Shown here piece by piece: positions 1-5,541 of a stretch of DNA of 14,608 nt. Each line of letters opens with the position of its first letter. Positions within the stretch are counted from its first letter, which is position 1. The notes beneath the pieces were generated by a model. The model had not been told where the DNA came from. It made no database searches and saw only the letters and a list, made by a program, of their open reading frames with translations. Made by a program: the position numbers and the translations under genes. The stretch is from the NCBI GenBank assembly GCA_001781625.1, contig MFLS01000026.1, forward strand, positions 1 to 14,608, in the 5' to 3' direction. The DNA is from Candidatus Kaiserbacteria bacterium RIFCSPHIGHO2_12_FULL_56_13. GTDB lineage: Bacteria; Patescibacteriota; Minisyncoccia; Phycocordibacterales; Phycocordibacteraceae.

Positions 1-244
1 GGAGCGCTCGCCGCAGGGCGTAGCGCGCCGCGACCGGTCGCGCCTCTTTACGTAAAAGAGTAAAGGCCCGGGCATAAATTTCTCTTGATGAAGCGCCCGC
101 GACGACGGTCTTCGCTATCTGTTCGGTAATTTGTTCAGCCGCATACGCTCGCGCGCCGGCACGCACGAGGGAGGCCTGTAAGCGATTCGGGTCGAAGGTC
201 TCGATAGTGCCGTCGGCTTTCACTATCGGCGGGCCGGCGAGCAT
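1..244 (-). CDS. ATP-cone domain protein, N-terminal part (runs off left edge)
   Basis: Translation of the minus strand from ATG 244 stays open to the window edge (81 codons). Residues about 7-30 read IVKADGTIETFDPNRLQASL, the usual opening of an ATP-cone (the nucleotide-binding regulatory domain of NrdR and class I/III ribonucleotide reductases). The end, about residues 72-81, reads VAARYALRRAL. In many Patescibacteria, as I recall, this junction leads from an ATP-cone into a nuclease-like (Mrr/PD-(D/E)XK type) domain; that part is outside the window, so the function stays open. ATG 244 is chosen because GAGAGGAG lies 6-7 bases upstream. A GTG at 277 is in frame and overlaps the upstream stop, but has no ribosome site. 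Last visible gene of the mnmA operon. NrdR itself is unlikely, because no Zn-ribbon precedes the cone. Confidence 0.72.
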   Translation of the reverse strand, partial: MLAGPPIVKADGTIETFDPNRLQASLVRAGARAYAAEQITEQIAKTVVAGASSREIYARAFTLLRKEARPVAARYALRRAL

Positions 245-273
245 GACGCGCTCCTCTCTGGCAGAAAGAGGGC

Positions 274-684
274 TCACGGCGAAGAGCGCGCTTCAGAGAC
301 GCGAGCGCCATTGACGAAGACCTCGATGACAGCATCGGTACTCGCTTTGACTGAAACCTTGAAGGGAAGCTCGGTTATCACCTGCAGGCAGATACCCGTG
401 TCAGGCGGCATAAGAATGTCGACGCTGATGGTCTCGGGCGTGCCGCTCGCCACCCTTGCATCGGCCGAAACCTCCGTACACGGCGTCGGCGCAGTAACGA
501 ACCCTTCTATGGTATGTACGCCCTTCGCGTACTTTGTCATAAAGGAGACCGCCGGAGAGAGGGTGGCTGTTTCGGTAATCGGAGCTTGCTCTCCTCCCCG
601 ATTCGCGCGAGGGACGAAGAAGGCGAACCCTATAATGATGACAACGATACCGAAAAAGACGCCGAATGTTATCCGCCACCTCAT
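274..684 (-). CDS. Small membrane-anchored extracytoplasmic protein, unknown function
   Basis: A 136-residue protein. Residues about 6-24 form one hydrophobic helix after Arg-rich MRWR, so it is probably an N-in anchor with the rest outside the cell. The remainder, about 45-136, alternates short hydrophobic stretches in the manner of a beta-sandwich and has just two cysteines (C69, C99) that could form a disulfide. No catalytic motif is visible and I do not recognise a named family. Its ATG overlaps the mnmA stop (ATGA, 4 bases), so translation is probably coupled to mnmA; there is no convincing ribosome site of its own. Being in this operon does not by itself imply a tRNA-related role. Confidence 0.7.
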   Translation of the reverse strand: MRWRITFGVFFGIVVIIIGFAFFVPRANRGGEQAPITETATLSPAVSFMTKYAKGVHTIEGFVTAPTPCTEVSADARVASGTPETISVDILMPPDTGICLQVITELPFKVSVKASTDAVIEVFVNGARVSEARSSP

Positions 685-1607
685 GGCTCAATGATACCAC
701 CGCCCACAAGCTCATGCTCTCGATAGAAGACGATGGACTGGCCCGGCACCGGTAATTCTTGAAGATCCGCTTCAGTGGTAAAAAGATTGTCACTGATTTT
801 CCCTGAAACGAGCGGGCCGCGGTAGCGGTACTGCGCGACGATCCCTTCTCCCAAAGAGCGGTGCCAATTCGGGTGCGAAAAACTGATCGAACGGACGGGC
901 GCGGCAAGTCGTGATTTTGCGACTCGTATCTCTTTTTTCGTGACATCTTTACCGACGACGTAGCCGCCCTGCGCCCGTTCGCCTAGCGTATACAAAATCG
1001 CCGGGTTCTCGCCGAATTCGTGTTTAAGGAGATCTTTCACCGATATGTCTCCCAAAAAGCAGATGCCTTGGCTGTCGGGTTTGTCGGCAACGGGCAAAGC
1101 ATAGCGGCGCGCAAGCGCGCGAATCTCTGCCTTGCTCATGCCGCCTAGAGGGAAGAGGGTCTCGGCGAGAATCTCTTTTGGCACGGCCCAAAGAAAATAG
1201 CTCTGATCTTTCTCGCCGCCGCGATAATGTCCTGTCGCGATGTAGTCGGCCCCCTGCACTTTGGCGAAACGATAAAAAACGCCGAATTTTATGTCACGAT
1301 TGCACATCACGTCAGGGTTCGGGGTTCGGCCCGCCTTGTATTCGCTTAAGAGGTAATCGACGACGCTTGCCTTGTAAGCCGCGCTTGCGTCAAGCGTCGC
1401 GAACGGGATACGGAGGTGCGCCGCCGCCCGCATCGCGTCGCGGCGATCGGCGGCCCATGTACAGGGCATCCCCGGCGGGTACCACCCCTTGATAAAAACG
1501 CCGGTGACTTCGGCGCCTGCCTGTTTCAAAAGTGCGGCGGCGACGGCCGAATCGACGCCGCCTGAAAGCGCTACCCACACCTTTTTCCCCTTGACAAAGC
1601 TTCTCAT
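681..1607 (-). CDS. mnmA: tRNA-specific 2-thiouridylase MnmA
   Basis: MnmA adenylates U34 of tRNA-Lys, -Glu and -Gln and transfers sulfur to make 2-thiouridine. Seen here: the PP-loop SGGVDS at 15-20; TPNPDVMCNRDIKFG with the first catalytic cysteine at C102; ATGHY at about 124-128; DSQGICFLG with the second catalytic cysteine at C183; then a C-terminal beta-barrel region. At 308 residues it is shorter than the roughly 360 of Escherichia coli. The stretch between the GICFLG motif and YTLGER is clipped and lacks the usual G-x-H-x-G segment. ATG 1607 is used; a GTG at codon 10 (VWVALSGG) has AAGGGG upstream and gives a more family-typical N-terminus. First gene of an operon with the next two minus-strand genes. 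A -10-like TATATT ends 6 bases before the ATG. Confidence 0.95.
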   Translation of the reverse strand: MRSFVKGKKVWVALSGGVDSAVAAALLKQAGAEVTGVFIKGWYPPGMPCTWAADRRDAMRAAAHLRIPFATLDASAAYKASVVDYLLSEYKAGRTPNPDVMCNRDIKFGVFYRFAKVQGADYIATGHYRGGEKDQSYFLWAVPKEILAETLFPLGGMSKAEIRALARRYALPVADKPDSQGICFLGDISVKDLLKHEFGENPAILYTLGERAQGGYVVGKDVTKKEIRVAKSRLAAPVRSISFSHPNWHRSLGEGIVAQYRYRGPLVSGKISDNLFTTEADLQELPVPGQSIVFYREHELVGGGIIEP

Positions 1608-1621
1608 CTGCTGAATATACT
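1591..1621 (+). promoter_or_regulatory. Promoter of the small plus-strand gene, overlapping the mnmA -10
   Basis: TTGACA (1591-1596), a 19-base spacer, then TATACT (1616-1621). The -35 lies inside the first codons of mnmA. On the other strand the mnmA -10 candidate TATATT occupies 1614-1619, so the two divergent -10 elements overlap and should compete. The spacer is longer than ideal. Confidence 0.5.
1614..1619 (-). promoter_or_regulatory. Candidate -10 of the mnmA operon
   Basis: Minus-strand TATATT is followed by 6 bases and then ATG 1607, so a transcript would start at or next to the start codon. No good -35 lies at the right distance; the assignment rests on the -10 alone and on the same arrangement at other genes in this window. 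Confidence 0.35.
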
Positions 1622-1647
1622 CTAATCAGAAGGCCGGAGAAAGAGAG

Positions 1648-1953
1648 GTGAGTACGGTGAACGGTCCTTTGCAACGTGTCCAGGGCATGATTTTCGTCGA
1701 GGTGTTCAACCGGGGCCCCGACTCTCATATCCTTCTTGACTCAGTCGGTAAAGGCGATACGAGCCGAAAACGACTTGACCCAGGCCAGCACAAGTTCTTA
1801 TATGTGGAATTTGGGCTGGACGGGGAGGAGGGGTGGGCGCTTCTCGCGAGCGATCAAAGCTATGGCAAGACGCTTCAACGTCTGCGAGGGCTTGAAAAAG
1901 CGGGGAGTATCGAAGCTGCATGGCCAGATGGGAGGGCATTCTTCAATGCGTGA
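1648..1953 (+). CDS. Small hypothetical protein
   Basis: A 101-residue soluble protein, the only convincing plus-strand gene of the left part. I do not recognise a named family. It has protein-like composition with an acidic, aromatic middle (about 52-66) and ends in AAWPDGRAFFNA, which looks like a conserved tail. Two GTG starts compete: GTG 1648 has GGAG 8 bases upstream, and GTG 1657 has AGAGAGG 8 bases upstream; an ATG at 1687 has no good site. A promoter (TTGACA/TATACT) lies upstream and a hairpin terminator directly downstream, so it is a self-contained unit, divergent from mnmA and convergent with mltG. Confidence 0.6.
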   Translation: MSTVNGPLQRVQGMIFVEVFNRGPDSHILLDSVGKGDTSRKRLDPGQHKFLYVEFGLDGEEGWALLASDQSYGKTLQRLRGLEKAGSIEAAWPDGRAFFNA

Positions 1954-1965
1954 ACTGGGGCACAG

Positions 1966-2011
1966 AAACCGCGCGACACGACGCCTTATAGGTGCACCGT
2001 CGCGCGGTTTT
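1966..2011. terminator. Intrinsic terminator between convergent genes
   Basis: Perfect 12-bp stem AAACCGCGCGAC (1966-1977) / GTCGCGCGGTTT (1999-2010) with a 21-base loop that contains the small palindrome GGTGCACC. The T-run is short and better on the plus strand (TTTTCATTT). It sits 13 bases after the plus-strand gene and touches the mltG stop codon, so it probably serves both. Confidence 0.75.
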
Positions 2012-3012
2012 CATTTGAGATACTTTGCGCGATTCGCCTGATGTTCAGCGAAGGTTCGCGCGTAATACATAGTGCCGTCAGTCCCCGTGAGGTAGTAGAG
2101 GTAAGGCGTTTTCGTCGGTTCAAGCGCCGCCATTATCGCTCCGAGGCCCGGGTTCCCTATCGGGGTTGGCGGCAAGCCGCGATAGAGATACGTGTTGTAG
2201 GGCGAATTGATCTTGAGATCCTCTAATGTCGGCGCGTAAGCGCTTTTTTCAAGTATGTAACCGAATACTGCGTCAACTTGAAGTGCCATGTCGAGGTCGA
2301 GCCTGTCCCATAAGATACCCGCGACGATGCGGCGGTCGGCATCAGTATTCGCCTCTCGTTCGACGAGTGAGGCCATGATTATTATTTCATCAAGTGTGCG
2401 GCCGGAGCTTTGGACGCCCGGCTCGAGCATGGCGGTATGTGCGGCGAACACTTGCCGCATGTGCGCGACAAGGCCTGCAGGGGTGTCAGCGGTAGAAATG
2501 AGATAGGTATCGGGGAATAAAAATCCCTCATAGGGCTTTGCTTCTTTGAAAAAGGCGGTGGCAAATTCCTGTGAGACCGCGTCATATGCAACCTCTGACA
2601 TCTCGCGTACTGAAAGCCCTTCAGGAAAAGTGACGCGTACAGGCGGGATGCCCGAGTCGCCTCGCATGAGGCGGCGTGCAATCGAAATAACCGAGAGCGG
2701 CTCGTCGAAACGGTAGGTCCCCGCATCTATGGTGCGCGACCCGCCTATGCCGCGTACGAAGAGCTCAAAAACGAGAGGCGAACGGATGATCCCTGTCTCG
2801 GCAAGCTCCGTGGCGATATTCGAGAGCGTGGCTCCTTGGTCGACATGCACGAACATGTCAATCGGGAAGGCGCGCGGCGGCGCAAGAAAAAAGATGTAAG
2901 CTGGTACGCCAATAACGACCACGACGGCGATGAGCGCGGAATACTCGCGCCACCAACGTATCGCGTGCAGGTGAAGCGCGGTCGAGGTCGCCGTAACCAA
3001 GCGAAAAAGCAT
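2011..3012 (-). CDS. mltG: Endolytic murein transglycosylase MltG (YceG-like)
   Basis: MltG cleaves nascent peptidoglycan strands at the outer face of the membrane and sets glycan chain length. The 333-residue protein has one membrane helix (about 24-44), a LysM-like segment (about 52-118) and the YceG catalytic domain. Visible signatures are EGFLFPDTY (162-170), MASLVEREA with the probable catalytic glutamate E218 (same number as in E. coli), LQVDAVFGY (244-252) and SPYNTY...GLPPTPIGNPG (270-289). Start at ATG 3012, five bases after the stop of the preceding gene and without a visible ribosome site, so reinitiation after that gene is likely. Last gene before the terminator at 1966-2011. Confidence 0.95.
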   Translation of the reverse strand: MLFRLVTATSTALHLHAIRWWREYSALIAVVVVIGVPAYIFFLAPPRAFPIDMFVHVDQGATLSNIATELAETGIIRSPLVFELFVRGIGGSRTIDAGTYRFDEPLSVISIARRLMRGDSGIPPVRVTFPEGLSVREMSEVAYDAVSQEFATAFFKEAKPYEGFLFPDTYLISTADTPAGLVAHMRQVFAAHTAMLEPGVQSSGRTLDEIIIMASLVEREANTDADRRIVAGILWDRLDLDMALQVDAVFGYILEKSAYAPTLEDLKINSPYNTYLYRGLPPTPIGNPGLGAIMAALEPTKTPYLYYLTGTDGTMYYARTFAEHQANRAKYLK

Positions 3013-3017
3013 AGGGG

Positions 3018-4388
3018 CTAGGTCGGGAGATTGACCGGCGCTTCACCGGTCGCCGATTGGATGCGTGGCAAGGCGGGCGACCCAACGGCACCTGAAGGGA
3101 CATGGAACAGGGTCGCAAGCTCCTCGGTGCTCATTACCATGTAGTCGCTAAAGGCAAACGGCTCATGAAAGTACTGCCGGCGCCGGTACGCTTCAACCAA
3201 GTGTTTCGCGCGCCGCTCTTTGCGCCGCACATTGCCAAACTCCCAGGGGAAATCGGCATATTCGAGGAGCCACCGCGTTGCCTTGATCCCGTTCCACCCC
3301 TCCGATGAAAATGCCTTGAAAAGGCCGATCATGGCCGTGATGGTGATAGGGTCGAACTTCTCCGGCCGGTTGATGTAGAGCGCGCGAGCGCCCACATCGA
3401 AGGCGAGCTTCGAGACATTGCGCTCGATCGCCGCCATGGTCTCTGTCTGATGCTTGGTCGGATTCGGGAATCCGGGCCGTTTTTCGCCCGTTGTCGGGTC
3501 GGTATAATCTTCGCGCGTCTCACTTCGTATCTTCATGATGATTTCTTTGGCTTGATCTCTCCAGGTATATGGCTTCCCCTCTTTGTTTTTCTTACTGCCG
3601 TATTTCTCTCCCCACAAATGCACACGAAAGATGTATTGGATCCAGAGGTACTCGCCTTTCCCCACTGAAGCGGCAAATTCGACAAGATTCGCCATAGGGT
3701 CGGTTTGCTCGGGCTCTTTTTGCGGTTTATCAAGGCCGTAGTCGATATAGGTTTTTATGGGATACGCGTCCTCTATTCTCGTGTGCTTATAGTCGCATCC
3801 CCAGGCCATCCAGCCATTCCCAGGGTCAGCGGCGATCGTTCGCGTGTAATCTTGCGCCTCGACGATCTGTACGCCCGGGTATTGTGAGTAAAAAGCTGCC
3901 TCGACGACCTTGCGAAAGTTAGCACGCGTCCAGATATAAAAATGCACTTGCCCCTCAAGCGAAACGATCTCAAGCGACCACCACGGCCGCACCCGCCCCC
4001 GCACATAGAGCCGGTGCCAATCGCTCTCGCCCGGGTAGTGATGGAGGCCGGCAAGCACGGCCTCCATCGCGAGCGGTGTTTTCATCAAGGAGCGCGGCGG
4101 TCTGATCTCAAGCAAGATATAGTTCTGCGCCGCAATGTAGTACGAGCGGATCATGATCATCCATAGCCCCCATGCAGTCGAGAGGACAAGCGCGGCGAGC
4201 CATACCGGAGCGAGAAAGAGCATGAACGAGAGCGCTTGCTCCACCTGTGCTTTGAAAAAGAGGTACCCATTGAAAAAAATGAGTACGCCAAGGAGAAAGA
4301 TCGGCCACCCCGGGGGTCGTAGGCCGCTCCTATCGCGCGCGTCCTTCATGAACCCCTCAAGCGTCTCGAAAAGCGGCAGCTTAAACAT
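3018..4388 (-). CDS. Membrane protein resembling the N-terminal part of T4SS/HerA-like ATPases
   Basis: 456 residues with two adjacent membrane helices (about 28-46 and 53-79), then a long cytoplasmic part. The segment around 90-180 (LLEIRPPRSLMKTPLAMEAVLAGL ... VVEAAFYSQYPGVQIVEAQ, quoted in parts) resembles the domain before the ATPase core in conjugation/VirB4- or HerA-like proteins. The tail at about 420-456 (STEELATLFHVPSGAV ... PVNLPT) looks like the linker that in those proteins leads into the P-loop ATPase. Here the protein stops at that point: no Walker A is present and the next gene is mltG. Similar stand-alone proteins are, as I recall, conserved in Patescibacteria, often next to the ATPase. 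Function unknown; a DNA- or protein-translocation role is inference. Confidence 0.75.
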   Translation of the reverse strand: MFKLPLFETLEGFMKDARDRSGLRPPGWPIFLLGVLIFFNGYLFFKAQVEQALSFMLFLAPVWLAALVLSTAWGLWMIMIRSYYIAAQNYILLEIRPPRSLMKTPLAMEAVLAGLHHYPGESDWHRLYVRGRVRPWWSLEIVSLEGQVHFYIWTRANFRKVVEAAFYSQYPGVQIVEAQDYTRTIAADPGNGWMAWGCDYKHTRIEDAYPIKTYIDYGLDKPQKEPEQTDPMANLVEFAASVGKGEYLWIQYIFRVHLWGEKYGSKKNKEGKPYTWRDQAKEIIMKIRSETREDYTDPTTGEKRPGFPNPTKHQTETMAAIERNVSKLAFDVGARALYINRPEKFDPITITAMIGLFKAFSSEGWNGIKATRWLLEYADFPWEFGNVRRKERRAKHLVEAYRRRQYFHEPFAFSDYMVMSTEELATLFHVPSGAVGSPALPRIQSATGEAPVNLPT

Positions 4389-4394
4389 GCCTCT

Positions 4395-4403
4395 ATTGTA
4401 GCA
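4395..4403 (-). promoter_or_regulatory. Extended -10 promoter of the membrane protein-mltG operon
   Basis: Minus-strand TGCTACAAT is an extended -10 (TGn plus TACAAT). Six bases (AGAGGC) separate it from ATG 4388, which predicts a leaderless transcript. No -35 is recognisable 17 bases upstream, as usual for extended -10 promoters. Confidence 0.55.
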
Positions 4404-4407
4404 AACG

Positions 4408-4434
4408 AAAAAACGCCGGGGTGAGGCGCTTTTT
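4408..4434 (-). terminator. Intrinsic terminator of the sigma-like/HARE gene
   Basis: On the minus strand AAAAAGCGCC (4434-4425), loop TCACCCC, GGCGTTTTTT (4417-4408): a 10-bp stem with one G-U pair followed by a T-run. It overlaps the stop codon of the gene at 4433-5503. The G-U pair becomes A-C on the other strand, which fixes the direction. Confidence 0.75.
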
Positions 4435-5503
4435 ACGTAGCTGCGTAACGACCGTCCTTGAGACGCTTAAAATAGCGGTTATCGTTAAGATTTACCAAAA
4501 TCGTATTGTCTTTGACGAAACGGGCCCTTTTGACATGCTTTATGACCTCTTCTTTCTTCATGGGGCCATGCTCGCCGAGAACTTCGCGAATCACGTCGCG
4601 AACGACGCCCGGAGCATACCCCCATTCGGCAAGGGCGTAGAGACCGCGACCGACGAGAACGAAGCGCGGGTCCTTAATGAGCTCGTTATGGGTCGTCGCG
4701 ACATGCGCCTTCTTTGAGAACAGGTCGCCGATCGCTTTCGCAACCTCCGAAAAATGCATCGGCTTGCCGTGGCGCTTGATAGCAAGGTACGCGTAATCAC
4801 GGACTCCCTTCGTACGGATAGAGGGAGCGGTCGCTCGGCCCCACTCCGCAAGCGGGTTTCTGCTAATCTTCTTCGAGATGGAGAGCCAGCGTTTCAAGAC
4901 CTCTTCATTCTTATAGGCGTCATTGACCTCCTTCAGCTCATCGAGAAAACGATCAAGGAGCGCGCTCTCGGTGAGCACATCGGCATCGCCGAGTGATTGA
5001 TAGAGCTTCGACAGAGCGTCATGGACAGCCTTTGCGGTCTTGTGATCGACATGCCAACGTGCATAAAAATCATCGGTTTCGCGCTCGCGATAAAACGCGC
5101 TCCCTACGACGAGGAGAAAACGGATACGGTTGCGGCTCTTCTCGTCTTTTGCAAGGTGTGCAAGGAGCTCCTCCTCATGCACGATGGCGCCCAAGCGCTC
5201 CACCTCCTTCTTAAGCTCCTCGAACGTCGCTTCCGCATCGCGAAAGACCTTGCTCCCCTGTATGGCGGCAAGGCCGGCGGCCTCGATTTGCCGCACGCGT
5301 TCGCGCGTGATGCCAGACCGATCGCCGATCGACTCCAAGGTCTCGCGTTCTGCCGACGCTCCGAGGCCAAAGCGGCGTACAAGGATATCTCGAGAACGCT
5401 CGGGTATGCCGCTAAGGAGACGCTTTACTAAAATCGCGCTGTCAAATGACAGAGCGACGCCGCGTAATCCCTTTGACTCCCCAGCTTTTCTTGTCATGCT
5501 CAT
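4433..5503 (-). CDS. Sigma-70 region 4-like / HARE-HTH regulator
   Basis: 356 residues with three DNA-binding modules. Residues about 36-83 look like sigma region 4: ILVRRFGLG, then the HTH TLESIGDRSGITRERVRQIE that in sigma factors reads the -35 element. Residues about 234-297 match a HARE-HTH (the winged helix of RpoE/delta, HB1 and ASXL), YAYLAIKRHGKPMHFSEVAKAI. A further winged-helix-like unit occupies about 300-356. No region 2 or 3 is present, so it cannot be a complete sigma factor; a transcription accessory factor, comparable in layout to delta subunits, is the likely role (inference). Two in-frame ATGs (5503, 5497) compete; 5503 sits two or three bases after the predicted transcription start. 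It is monocistronic, with its own promoter and terminator. Confidence 0.85.
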   Translation of the reverse strand: MSMTRKAGESKGLRGVALSFDSAILVKRLLSGIPERSRDILVRRFGLGASAERETLESIGDRSGITRERVRQIEAAGLAAIQGSKVFRDAEATFEELKKEVERLGAIVHEEELLAHLAKDEKSRNRIRFLLVVGSAFYRERETDDFYARWHVDHKTAKAVHDALSKLYQSLGDADVLTESALLDRFLDELKEVNDAYKNEEVLKRWLSISKKISRNPLAEWGRATAPSIRTKGVRDYAYLAIKRHGKPMHFSEVAKAIGDLFSKKAHVATTHNELIKDPRFVLVGRGLYALAEWGYAPGVVRDVIREVLGEHGPMKKEEVIKHVKRARFVKDNTILVNLNDNRYFKRLKDGRYAAT

Positions 5504-5512
5504 GTGGTGTAG

Positions 5513-5541
5513 TTTATATCAAAGGGGTCAAAAAGAGTCAA
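5513..5541 (-). promoter_or_regulatory. Strong sigma-70-type promoter of the sigma-like/HARE gene
   Basis: Minus-strand TTGACT (5541-5536), exactly 17 bases, TATAAA (5518-5513), then 9 bases to ATG 5503. The start site would fall 2-3 bases before the ATG, leaving no room for a ribosome site. The -35 contains the TGA stop of leuS (5540-5538). Confidence 0.75.

Noticed and set aside
135..335. 66-codon minus-strand ORF across the junction of the first two genes
   Set aside because: Arg/Ser-rich shadow frame; the ATP-cone frame from ATG 244 explains the sequence.
401..946. 181-codon minus-strand ORF overlapping mnmA and the next gene
   Set aside because: Shadow frame: rich in Arg/Ser and without domains, while mnmA and its coupled neighbour explain the region.
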